Below are positions 53,528 to 62,900 of a stretch of 64,000 nt of DNA, piece by piece (the stretch's first letter is position 1; each line of letters opens with the position of its first letter). The DNA is taken from NCBI GenBank assembly GCA_026162565.1, contig JAOEIQ010000002.1:421826-485825 (forward strand), in the 5' to 3' direction. The notes beneath the pieces are model-generated. The model saw only the letters and a program-made list of their open reading frames with translations. It had not been told where the DNA came from and ran no database searches. Made by a program: the position numbers and the translations under genes. Source of the stretch: Flavobacteriaceae bacterium NBU2973. GTDB taxonomy: Bacteria > Bacteroidota > Bacteroidia > Flavobacteriales > Flavobacteriaceae.

Positions 53528-55057
53528 ATGAAAAAAATCTACTTTACAATTCTCACCCTTTTTATTAGTTTAATATCTGTCTCTCAAAATTCAGACTTAT
53601 TAGGTGTTTGGCACTTACAAAGCATTTCTCCAAGTGGAAGCGAAACTATAATCACATTACCATACGATTATACTTTATCTTTTGAAGTAAACCAACAAGA
53701 TAGCAGTATATATAACTCAAATGGTATGATGCAATGTAATGGTTATTCAAGCTTTACTAGTTTTCTTTCGGAAAATACTATTAATATTGAATTTCATGAT
53801 ATTAACAACTCATATTGCTCAACAAATGAGGAGGTATATATTAATACTTTGACCAACGGTTTATGGTCTTCAATGGAACATATTTATTTTATTATTGGAT
53901 CAGATTTAAATGCTGAATTAACTCTTATTAATACTAATAATGATTTGTTAGTTTTTGGAAAAGAACCGCTTTCACAAATAGATATTTATGGTAAATGGTA
54001 TTTACAACAAGCCAATATTTCTGGTGAGATAACTAGTCCTCCTTTAACTTTTGAAGAAAATTATAATGTAATTCTTGATTTTGAAACTTCAACATTTTGG
54101 AGCAATGGCCCAGCCACTGATGTCTTCAATGGATCTTATGAAATAAATGATACAACTATAGATTTTAATGAAGTATCTCAAACATTAGGTAATATTTGTG
54201 ACCATCCAATAGAAGTATGCAACTATTTTGATTTTATCAACTTTAATATATTATTTGACTCTAATACTACTACTCAAAATTCTGAATTTGTTGTAAACTA
54301 TGAAATAACTGGTAGTGGAGTTGGTGCAATTTTGACAATAACTAATAGTTTTAACAGTAATTATGCTATTTATGGGAGACAACCAGAAGCTATAAATACA
54401 ATTGCTGGAGAGTGGTTTTTATACTCAATTTGGGATTATGATATTTTTCTAGAAAATCCATCTAGTCCAATTAGTTTGACATTTGAGAATGATGATGAAA
54501 TAGGCTTAAATAATTATCTAATAAATGATGGTTGTGAAACCACGCATCAAGGTCAATATATAAACCCTATATATCAAAGTCATTTTAAGGCTTTAAGTCC
54601 ATCTTGGTCAAATTCAATGGATAATGATTGTGAAAATAATGAATTTATTAATAGTCTTTCTGGGCTTTTTAATGGACTTGATGGAAGTCCAAATAATAAT
54701 GAACGAATTTTATATTATTCTGTAACTGGATCTGGATTAGATGCTGAATTAGATCTTTTCATTACATGGATTTTTGATGGTACACCTCAAAGTATTGATG
54801 CACATTTTGGAAGAGAATCACTATCAAATGAAAATTTTAAAAATAAACTGACATCTATTTTCCCAAACCCTGTAAATGATAGTTTATATCTTTCGAATAT
54901 AGATTTAGATTCTAACTATTCTATTTACTCTATAGAAGGCAGAAAAATAATTACTAACAGACAACTTCAATCGACTATTGATGTTAGCAATTTAAATTCT
55001 GGAGTCTACTTTTTAAGAATAGATGGTAATCAAACGATTAAGTTTATAAAACAATAA
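53528..55057 (+). CDS. Secreted protein with three lipocalin-like repeats and type IX tail
   Basis: 509 residues. Signal peptide (about 1-20). Three repeats begin with a G-x-W pattern: L-L-G-V-W-H-L-Q-S (about 25), I-Y-G-K-W-Y-L-Q-Q (about 153) and I-A-G-E-W-F-L-Y-S (about 295). Each is followed by an acidic/aromatic beta-rich domain and a G-S-G/D-L-x-A-x-L motif near its end, the opening pattern of lipocalin-like or META-like domains. The C-terminus (about 440-509) begins S-I-F-P-N-P-V-N-D-S and ends Q-T-I-K-F-I-K-Q, a type A sorting domain. Ligand unknown. Confidence 0.85.
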   Translation: MKKIYFTILTLFISLISVSQNSDLLGVWHLQSISPSGSETIITLPYDYTLSFEVNQQDSSIYNSNGMMQCNGYSSFTSFLSENTINIEFHDINNSYCSTNEEVYINTLTNGLWSSMEHIYFIIGSDLNAELTLINTNNDLLVFGKEPLSQIDIYGKWYLQQANISGEITSPPLTFEENYNVILDFETSTFWSNGPATDVFNGSYEINDTTIDFNEVSQTLGNICDHPIEVCNYFDFINFNILFDSNTTTQNSEFVVNYEITGSGVGAILTITNSFNSNYAIYGRQPEAINTIAGEWFLYSIWDYDIFLENPSSPISLTFENDDEIGLNNYLINDGCETTHQGQYINPIYQSHFKALSPSWSNSMDNDCENNEFINSLSGLFNGLDGSPNNNERILYYSVTGSGLDAELDLFITWIFDGTPQSIDAHFGRESLSNENFKNKLTSIFPNPVNDSLYLSNIDLDSNYSIYSIEGRKIITNRQLQSTIDVSNLNSGVYFLRIDGNQTIKFIKQ

Positions 55058-55083
55058 AAAAAGCCAAACTCTTAAGTTTGGCT
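55054..55083 (-). terminator. Intrinsic terminator of the beta-barrel protein gene
   Basis: 9-bp perfect stem (55062-55070 and 55075-55083, loop CTTA). On the minus strand it is followed by a T-run (plus-strand A at 55054-55061). It may also end the plus-strand gene. Confidence 0.82.
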
Positions 55084-55106
55084 CATTCTATATATCTATA
55101 AAATAT

Positions 55107-55634
55107 TTACAATTTAATACCTACACCAAACTGTATATTAGTTTGTTTAGCTTCTATGGCTGATAAATCTTCATCTAGAATATTTGTAAACGTATAAGCA
55201 AAACGAGCATCAAGAAATAGCTCATCTGTAATCATATACTCTAAACCTGCAATACCTGAAGCAGCAAATGTTGAAAATGCATCATTAGATCCCCAAACTT
55301 TCAAACTAGCTTGTGGTCCTGCTCCAACTGTTAAATTACCTAAATTTAAGCGCAGCATTATTGGTAAGTGCAGATAATCTGCTTCTATATCTTCACCCTT
55401 TCCTCCTTCTGCAGACCATTGTATTTCAGCATATAACGATGTTACTTCTGCTAAACCATAATCTATAAAACCACCAAAGGCAAAACCGTTTCTATGGTCA
55501 TTGTTAAATGTTGGATCTGGCGAAAAATCTAAATTCGAAATATTATAACCAGCTCTGATACCATAATTTACAGTTTGAGAAAAACCAAAAGTGGTAACAA
55601 ATAAGAATAAAAGAATAGGAAGTAACTTTTTCAT
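55107..55634 (-). CDS. Outer-membrane beta-barrel protein
   Basis: 175 residues from ATG 55634 (M-K-K-L-L-P-I-L-L-F-L-F); a longer frame to 55673 adds residues ahead of the signal peptide and is rejected. Signal peptide with cleavage after F-G-F-S. The rest fits a small eight-strand porin-like barrel (OmpX/OMP_b-brl type): alternating strands such as Y-G-I-R-A-G-Y-N-I-S-N and L-D-A-R-F-A-Y-T-F-T, ending in F-G-V-G-I-K-L. Function unknown. TATTTTTG at 55678-55671 (minus) is a -7 candidate. Confidence 0.88.
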   Translation of the reverse strand: MKKLLPILLFLFVTTFGFSQTVNYGIRAGYNISNLDFSPDPTFNNDHRNGFAFGGFIDYGLAEVTSLYAEIQWSAEGGKGEDIEADYLHLPIMLRLNLGNLTVGAGPQASLKVWGSNDAFSTFAASGIAGLEYMITDELFLDARFAYTFTNILDEDLSAIEAKQTNIQFGVGIKL

Positions 55635-55734
55635 TGCAAGTGTATTGATTTGAGGCTGTGAATATAAATTCAAAAATAGTGACTATAAATAAATTATAGA
55701 TATGTAGCTTAAAAAAAAGGTAAACGACACTTTT

Positions 55735-56640
55735 TTAGAGCTTTATACTCGTAATAGTTTTATTGTATATACTTTTTATTATACCATCTGATAATCCTAT
55801 TTTAGGAACATAAATATCTTTAGCACCACTCCATTTCATAGCACTTAAATAGATTTTTGTTGCAGGAATAATAACATCTGCACGATCTTGGTTTAGATTC
55901 ATTTCTGTAATACGTTGCTCGTAGGTTAATGTCTGTATATAGTTGTAATACCCTATTAAATAAAAATAGGTAAGCGGATTACCAACAGATGTTCCAGAAT
56001 CTTTAAAAATTTTATTAATATTTCCACCAGAACCTATTACCTCGATGGTATCATAATCTTTAGTGTGTATTTTAACCCAGCTTTCAACTTCGTCCCATTC
56101 TTGTTTTGTATCCATTTCGTTAAGTAACCTCACGGTACCAATTTTAGCAGATTTAGAAGCTATAGTTTTTCCTTTATAAATAATAGAAAACTCCGTACTT
56201 CCTCCTCCAACATCGACATATAAATAGGTTTTATTATCATCTATGTAGGTATGCAAATCGGTAGCTGCAATAATTGCTGCCTCTTCTTCTCCTCCAATAA
56301 TATCTATTTTAATATTGGTTTGATTATAAATAACATCTGCTACAATTTCTCCATTACTTGCCTCTCGCATAGCAGATGTTGCGCAAGCTTTATAGCATTC
56401 TACACCATGAGACGTCATTAAAAGTTTAAAAGCTTGCATAGTATCGATCATACGACTTATATTATAAGCCGAAAGTTTACCTTCTACAAAAACATCTGCT
56501 CCCAAACGAATAGGAACTCTTACTAGTGAGCTTTTTTTAAACTGAACCTTTCCACCTTCATGCTCAATTATATTTGAAATTAAGAGTCTTACCGCATTTG
56601 AACCAATGTCTATGGCTGCATATTTTTTTATCGATAGCAT
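55735..56640 (-). CDS. ppx: Exopolyphosphatase, Ppx/GppA family
   Basis: 301 residues of the actin-like Ppx/GppA fold. I-D-I-G-S-N-A-V-R-L-L binds phosphate and Y-V-D-V-G-G-G-S-T-E-F is the second phosphate motif near residue 144. Only the N-terminal two domains are present, without the HD-type C-terminal domain of long forms. Hydrolyses polyphosphate or (p)ppGpp pentaphosphate. It starts one base after ppk, so synthesis and breakdown of polyphosphate are coupled. Confidence 0.92.
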   Translation of the reverse strand: MLSIKKYAAIDIGSNAVRLLISNIIEHEGGKVQFKKSSLVRVPIRLGADVFVEGKLSAYNISRMIDTMQAFKLLMTSHGVECYKACATSAMREASNGEIVADVIYNQTNIKIDIIGGEEEAAIIAATDLHTYIDDNKTYLYVDVGGGSTEFSIIYKGKTIASKSAKIGTVRLLNEMDTKQEWDEVESWVKIHTKDYDTIEVIGSGGNINKIFKDSGTSVGNPLTYFYLIGYYNYIQTLTYEQRITEMNLNQDRADVIIPATKIYLSAMKWSGAKDIYVPKIGLSDGIIKSIYNKTITSIKL

Positions 56641-56641
56641 A

Positions 56642-58696
56642 TTATTTCTCTAGCTTTTCTTTGTAGTAGTTGTATTGAGCAAATTGAGATCTTACTTTAG
56701 GAAGATTATTTTGCTTGTATGAGTTGTTTTGTGATTCGTCTAAAACTCGAGCTTTAACATTATCGTTCCAACATATATCAAAAGTTTGTAATAATTCGTC
56801 CTTTATTGATTCATCATAAATAGGGCAACTAACTTCTACTCTATTCTCTATATTACGCGTCATCCAATCTGCTGAAGAAATATAAATTTTAGGATCGTTA
56901 TTATTACCAAAAACATATAATCTAGTATGCTCTAAAAATTTATCTATAATACTTATTACTTCAATATTTTCACTCATCCCTTTTACTCCCGGAATTAAAC
57001 AACAAATTCCCCGAACAATCATATTAATCTTAACACCTGCTTGACTAGCTTCATATAGTTTATCAATCATTTCATAATTAGAAATACTATTTAGCTTAAT
57101 CTTCATATAGGCTGGTTTACCTACTTGAGCATTTTTAATTTCATTATCAATAAGGGCATATAGTTTGGCTCTTGTATAATGTGGAGAGGTAATAATGTGT
57201 TTATATCTTGCGACTTTATAGTTAGTTTCAAAAAAATCAAAAACTCTATTAATATCTTTTAAAATTTTCTGATTAGATGTAAATAATGTAAAATCTGTAT
57301 AAATTTTTGCTGTAGATTCATTAAAATTACCAGTACTAATAAATCCGTATCGCTTAATTTTTTTGCTTTCTTCTCTTTCTATCACACACATTTTACTGTG
57401 TACTTTTAATCCTTGAACACCAAAAATTAGATTAATACCTTCAGCTTCCATCTGTTCTGCATAATTAATATTAGCCTCTTCATCAAAACGAGCACGAAGC
57501 TCTATGGAAACCGTTACATCTTTACCATTTTTAGCAGCATTAATTAAGGAACTTGCAACATCTGATATTTGGGCTAAACGATAAATAGTGATTTTTATAG
57601 TTTTTACTTTGGGATCAATGGCTGCTTCTCTTAAAAACTTAACTACATATGAAAATGTATGATATGGTGTATATTGAAGGTAATCTCTTTCTGCAATAGC
57701 TATAAAAATACTTGTTTTTAAACTTAAATCTTTAATTTCTAAAGGCTCAATCTTTTTGTACATTAAATCATCTCTACCCAAACTTGGAAAACTCATGTAA
57801 TCCCTCCTATTATGGTAACGACCTCCAGGAATAATACTATCAGTATTATCAATTCCCATCTTCTTCATAAAATAATCTAGAGTATTTGCATCTATGGTTT
57901 TATCATAAACAAATCTAACTGGTTCTCCTATTTGTCTGTCTTTTACACTATCAGAAATTTTGCGTAAAAAACTTTTACTCAAGTCACTATCAAAGTCTAA
58001 TTCTCCATCTCTAGTAATTTTTAACATATGAGCAGATATTGATTGGTAATCAAAAATATTAAAGATATCATCCAAGCAATAACGAATAATATCATCAACC
58101 ATAATGATACAAGTCTTATTATTTTCTTCAGGTAAAACAACAAAACGATCCATACTTTTAGCAATTTCTATCATTGCATATTGGTGAGAATTATTAGCTA
58201 ATTGCATGTCTATTGCTAGATAAGCAGCACTATCTTGAAGGTGTGGAAACTCTGTTTCGTCATTTAATATTATAATAACTAAGGCAGAACTCAACCTATT
58301 ATAAAAGTAATCTTTAATAAAATTATGTTGACTTGTACTTATCTCATTTTCATTTATAATAAAGATGTTTTCGTTTTCAAGTTCTGATTCTATATTCCCT
58401 AAAATTTCAAGACTTTTACTTTGTTGCCTTATAACAATTTCTGTTATTTTAACTAATAAATCACTAGCCTTTATTCCACCTAAAGCACTTTTACCTGCTT
58501 TTCCTGCTTGGTCAATTCGTTTTACTGTTGCATAACGAACTTTGAAAAATTCATCTAAATTATTAGAAAAAATACCTAAAAAGCGCAGCCTTTCGATTAA
58601 TGGGACTGATTGATCGTCCGCTTCTTGTAAAACACGATCATTAAATTGTAACCAACTTATCTCTCTATTAATGTACTTTTTAGGTTCCTTTACCAT
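56642..58696 (-). CDS. ppk1: Polyphosphate kinase 1
   Basis: 684 residues. Begins Y-I-N-R-E-I-S-W-L-Q-F-N-D-R-V-L, the usual PPK1 N-terminus. The autophosphorylated His433 is in K-V-H-S-K-M-C, followed by G-F-I-S-T-G-N-F-N-E-S-T. The phospholipase D-like repeat further on has Y-I-S-S-A-D-W-M-T-R-N. Makes inorganic polyphosphate from ATP at the membrane. Middle gene of the sixA-ppk1-ppx operon, one base from each neighbour. Confidence 0.95.
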   Translation of the reverse strand: MVKEPKKYINREISWLQFNDRVLQEADDQSVPLIERLRFLGIFSNNLDEFFKVRYATVKRIDQAGKAGKSALGGIKASDLLVKITEIVIRQQSKSLEILGNIESELENENIFIINENEISTSQHNFIKDYFYNRLSSALVIIILNDETEFPHLQDSAAYLAIDMQLANNSHQYAMIEIAKSMDRFVVLPEENNKTCIIMVDDIIRYCLDDIFNIFDYQSISAHMLKITRDGELDFDSDLSKSFLRKISDSVKDRQIGEPVRFVYDKTIDANTLDYFMKKMGIDNTDSIIPGGRYHNRRDYMSFPSLGRDDLMYKKIEPLEIKDLSLKTSIFIAIAERDYLQYTPYHTFSYVVKFLREAAIDPKVKTIKITIYRLAQISDVASSLINAAKNGKDVTVSIELRARFDEEANINYAEQMEAEGINLIFGVQGLKVHSKMCVIEREESKKIKRYGFISTGNFNESTAKIYTDFTLFTSNQKILKDINRVFDFFETNYKVARYKHIITSPHYTRAKLYALIDNEIKNAQVGKPAYMKIKLNSISNYEMIDKLYEASQAGVKINMIVRGICCLIPGVKGMSENIEVISIIDKFLEHTRLYVFGNNNDPKIYISSADWMTRNIENRVEVSCPIYDESIKDELLQTFDICWNDNVKARVLDESQNNSYKQNNLPKVRSQFAQYNYYKEKLEK

Positions 58697-58697
58697 G

Positions 58698-59183
58698 TTA
58701 CTTAAGGTGTTTTGGGAAAATTATAGATTTAGAATGTCCGTTAGTAATTGAGTTCCATGAATCAACATCAAAAATTATTTCAACAAATCCACTAGTTGGA
58801 AGATTCTCAATAAATTGATCACCAAATATATTAGAAATTGAGGTAAATGCGTGATTATGACCAAAGATCATTACAGTATTATAATCATTATTTAGCCCTT
58901 TTAAGAAGTTTTTTACATCATTTCCAGAAAAATCGTACAATTTTTTTTCAATTAAAAAACGTTCAAAATTTAGGTCTAAATTCCTCATGAAAATAGCACT
59001 TGTATGTAATGCTCTAATAGCTGGACTTGAAAATACAAAATCAACATCTTTTACTTTATTTATCAGGTGTTTAGACAATAAGTTAGCATCATTAATACCT
59101 CGATTATTTAGAGGTCTATCTTTATCACTAACATCGTAGTCCCAGGATGATTTTGCATGCCTGATTATCAGCAATTTCTTCAT
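58698..59183 (-). CDS. sixA: SixA-like phosphohistidine phosphatase
   Basis: 161 residues, histidine phosphatase (phosphoglycerate mutase) superfamily. The catalytic R-H-A motif is at residues 8-10 (I-I-R-H-A-K-S-S-W). The second His is in G-H-N-H-A-F near residue 108, and F-S-S-P-A-I-R-A near 52 holds the usual Arg. Short form like SixA, which removes phosphate from HPr-type or HPt proteins. First gene of the polyphosphate operon. Confidence 0.9.
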   Translation of the reverse strand: MKKLLIIRHAKSSWDYDVSDKDRPLNNRGINDANLLSKHLINKVKDVDFVFSSPAIRALHTSAIFMRNLDLNFERFLIEKKLYDFSGNDVKNFLKGLNNDYNTVMIFGHNHAFTSISNIFGDQFIENLPTSGFVEIIFDVDSWNSITNGHSKSIIFPKHLK

Positions 59184-59209
59184 TTATTTTATCGATAAAG
59201 TGTTATTTT

Positions 59210-59240
59210 TTGTCGATTAAATGTATTTTTATTACATTTG
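59210..59240 (+). promoter_or_regulatory. Strong Bacteroidota promoter with long leader
   Basis: TTG at 59210-59212, a 20-base spacer, TACATTTG at 59233-59240, a full match. The next large gene starts at 59500, so the leader would be about 250 bases. The leader holds a 19-codon ATG ORF (59259-59318) and nested inverted repeats at 59389-59472. The remaining bases of gap 59184-59499 show no other gene. Confidence 0.7.
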
Positions 59241-59388
59241 GACGATTAATTTAGTTGTATGACACAATTTTTTTGCCAAGATAATGCTTATGTTTTGATT
59301 TGTAAGCTCAATATTTAAAGTTTATGACCCCAAATCATATTCATGTAATTAATCCATTTGCATTACGAGTTAATGCACTTCCCTCTTT

Positions 59389-59472
59389 AACAAAATGTTT
59401 AACATTACATACAATGTTAGTCATTTAGTTTAGTATCAAAATAACATAAAACCGTGACTTAAACATTTTGTT
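59389..59472. repeat. Nested inverted repeats in the leader of the adhesin genes
   Basis: 14-bp perfect arms at 59389-59402 and 59459-59472 (56-base loop). Within it is a 7-bp pair, 59400-59406 with 59413-59419, that shares three bases with the outer arm, so the two stems exclude each other in part. Confidence 0.7.
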
Positions 59473-59499
59473 TGTGTCACAACATATAAATTTTAAACG

Positions 59500-59949
59500 A
59501 TGAAAAAGTATTTGCTATTTTCTTTTTTATGTCTTATTGTATCATCTAATATTTTAGCTCAAAACAAACTTGAGTTAAAATTAAAGCAATACAGCCAAGA
59601 GCCTGATTACACAAATCAGACTCATATTTTAACTCTTGAAAATCTTTCTAAAGAAACTCTTGAAGTTCAATTATCTTCAAGAAATATAAAATGTGAAGAT
59701 CCAAGAACAAAAAAATTCACAGATTTAAATCAAACAATTTCTACCAACAATTCTGGTAGACTTAATAACAATACAACATTAAAACCGAAAGAGCTTTTTG
59801 AGTTTTCAGTAACTATAGAAAAACCAAAAAATGTAGTTTTAGGTTCCATCAATTGTACACAGGTTACTGCTACTGTAGTAGGTCAAAGACCAATTACAGA
59901 GTCAGTTATAATTAAGTCTTTTGTGCCTGATCCAAAAAATGCTCATTAA
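59500..59949 (+). CDS. Small secreted protein upstream of the adhesin
   Basis: 149 residues. Sec signal peptide with cleavage after L-A-Q (about residue 21). The mature part reads as a beta-sandwich of about 125 residues (H-I-L-T-L-E-N-L-S-K-E-T-L-E-V and F-E-F-S-V-T-I-E-K-P-K), like a single immunoglobulin-type domain, with two Cys. No sorting tail. It lies 29 bases before the giant adhesin gene and may be cotranscribed. I do not recognise a named family; a chaperone or adhesin partner role is only a guess from position. Confidence 0.75.
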   Translation: MKKYLLFSFLCLIVSSNILAQNKLELKLKQYSQEPDYTNQTHILTLENLSKETLEVQLSSRNIKCEDPRTKKFTDLNQTISTNNSGRLNNNTTLKPKELFEFSVTIEKPKNVVLGSINCTQVTATVVGQRPITESVIIKSFVPDPKNAH

Positions 59950-59978
59950 AAAATTAAGTGCTATTAATCCAAGGGTTT

Positions 59979-62900
59979 ATGAAAAATAAATTTACTCCAA
60001 ATCTAAAAACAGTGTTTCTGTTTACTTTTCTTGTCACTGGCTTTTTTGCTAGTTCTCAAATACAAGAAAATTTTTCTGCTCGTATAAATGAAACCATTAG
60101 AGGTGATGTCACTATCATTGCTAATAATATGATTTCTAGAACTGCCACAGGTAATTATAATGGTGGAGACGGAAATCATGATTTTTCAAATAATGTCTAT
60201 GTAGATATTGATAATGATGACACTACATTTAACTCAAGTAGTGCTAACTACTTAAATCCAGAACCACAATTAATCTGTCTTTCTCAATATAGAGCTTATT
60301 TATATTGGGCTGCTGCAGATAGAGAGCCTAATGGAGCTGGTTCAGATAATGAACCAAATTGGAACTTTAATGACATTAAATTAATGCTACCAGGCCAATC
60401 TGTTTACACTACTTACACGGCAGATGATGTTATATTTAGAGGTAGAAATACAAACTTTAGTAACGAGCCTTACATATGTTTTAAAGATATCACTAGTTTA
60501 GTTAGTGATTTAGACTCACCTTATGGAACTTATCAAGTAGCAAATGTTGAAGCTAAAACTGGTAGTTTAACAGATACTAGTGGTGGAAATGTAGGTACTT
60601 CTGGAGGTTGGCAAATTGTTTTCATTTATGAAAGTCCAAAATTACCACAAAAGAATATAAGTATATTTGACGGTTATGCGCATGTAACTGCAGCTAATAA
60701 CAATTTCAATATTGATTTTAATGGATTTCAAACCGTTCCTGCACCTGCTACTGTAAGAGCTAATGTGATAATTGGAGCATTAGAAGGTGATAGAGATTTA
60801 AGTGGAGACAAGCTACAAATCCAAAACACTTCTGGAACATTTGTAGATATCGCAGCTCCTCCATTAAGAAATACAACAAACTTCTTTAATAGTAGAATTA
60901 CAGTTGGTACTTCAGATTTTACTGATAGAAGTCCAGCAAGTTTAAACACCCTAGGCTTTGATGCTGCTGTTTTTAACTTAAACAATCCTAACAATAGTAT
61001 TATTGGAAACGATCAAGAATCTGCTACTTTAAGATTGACTTCTGATCAAGAAACTTATGGTTTATATTTATTAGGCTTATCTGTAGATGTTTGGGCACCA
61101 GATTTAGATCCTATTCAAATTTTAATGAGTTCTGGGTCTAATCCAACAAATCCAAGTAGTACTTTAGGTTATAGTTTTCAAGTATTTAATAAAGGTAATG
61201 ATGATGCAGTAAATTTATCTATAGCTGCAACACTTCCACCACAAGTTTCTGATGTAATTGTAGATACTTTACCAAACGGAATAACTTATACGTTTATTAA
61301 TGGAGAACTGGTATTTAATATACCTGATGGACTTGCGGATGTTGGTGCTACTCCATTTCAAATTGATTTTGATGTTGTTATACAAGATGAATGTTATTTT
61401 ATAGAAGAAAATTGCGATCTATCATTTGATTTTCAATTTTTAGCAACTTTCAATGGTGTTGAAAATACAAATGATCAATCTACATTAAGTTCTTCTGGTT
61501 TAGATGAATGTAATATTGGTAACTTACAGCCTTCAACAATTAATATTACTCCTCCTACGCCTCCTTCTTGGGTTGAAGCAGCTGGTGAATTAGATAGAGT
61601 TATAGATTGTAATGATCCTGATGCACTTTCGGATGCACAAGCTTTATTTCCTACTTTAGATAAATGTGATCTTACTATTGTAAAAACTTCTGGTCAATTT
61701 ATTGAAGATCCAAATTTTCCTAATACTGGAACTTATACAAATACATGGACATTTACTGATGCCTGTGGAAATACAGTAGCTGATTATGTTCAAACCATAA
61801 CAGTTGGTGCATCTAGCACCCCTTTAGAAATAAATTTTACACAAAATAATGTTCTTTGTAATGGAGAAAATACTGGTAGTATAAATGTTTCTGTAACTGG
61901 TGGAATTCCGCCATACAGCTATTCTTGGACTGGTCCAGATTCATTTTCTTCCAATAATGAAGATTTAGAAAACTTATTTGCTGGACAATATAGTTTAGTA
62001 GTCACTGATTCTAATTTATGTGAAACAGGTAGTGCTACATTACAAGTAATGATTATTGAACCAGCAGTTGAAGCCTGTGATATTCAAGTTACAGGATGTC
62101 CTCCACCTGTAGATATAGCATGTGCTGTTGACGAAAATGGCGCAAATGTATTTTGGACACCTCCAAGTTTTGCTTACGAATGTTGTTCATCAATTACTGG
62201 TGATGATTATTCATTTTTAATGGATTTTGATTTACCTGAAAGTTCTTTTGGAGAAAATTGTTGGGGATTTAATTTTGTACAACGTGTAGGTGTTGATAAT
62301 TTAAGACTTTTCCAATCTACTGGTGTTGGATCAAGATATGATGACTCTTATGCAATTACTCCAACCCAATATTTTGACAATGATAATGGTACTCCAATAA
62401 ATATTGAACTTATAGATGTAACTGCTACAGTAAACTGGACATTAGAAGTTTTAAATCCAAATGATAATTCTATAGTATATTCTGATGTAATTTCAGGAAT
62501 TACTGCAGATGGTCTTCAAACCATTACAATTCCTAATACAGTTCCTAGTGGTGCTTACAAACTTAAATTTAATTTTGATAGTCCTGATGCTAATGGTGGT
62601 GATAAAATTGAAATAGACCGAATTTATTATAATGCTACTCTTCTTGACATAGCATGTGCTGGTGGTATTAATTTTGTTGTTACATCTAACTACAATCCTG
62701 GTGATTTATTCCCAATTGGAACTACAACCGTAACATATACTGCTACATATACTCCTGAAACTGGAGATCCAGTAGTTTTAACTTGTAGTTTTAATGTTGT
62801 AGTTGTTGGAATTACTATAATAGAAGTAGAACGTACTGATGTAACCTGTGATGATGATAATAATGGTTCAATAACTGTTTCGGCTTCAGGTGGAACAGAA

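Noticed and set aside
60728..60994. 88-residue minus-strand ORF in the adhesin region
   Set aside because: It is a shadow of the giant plus-strand frame, which is continuous from 59979 and has clear domains.
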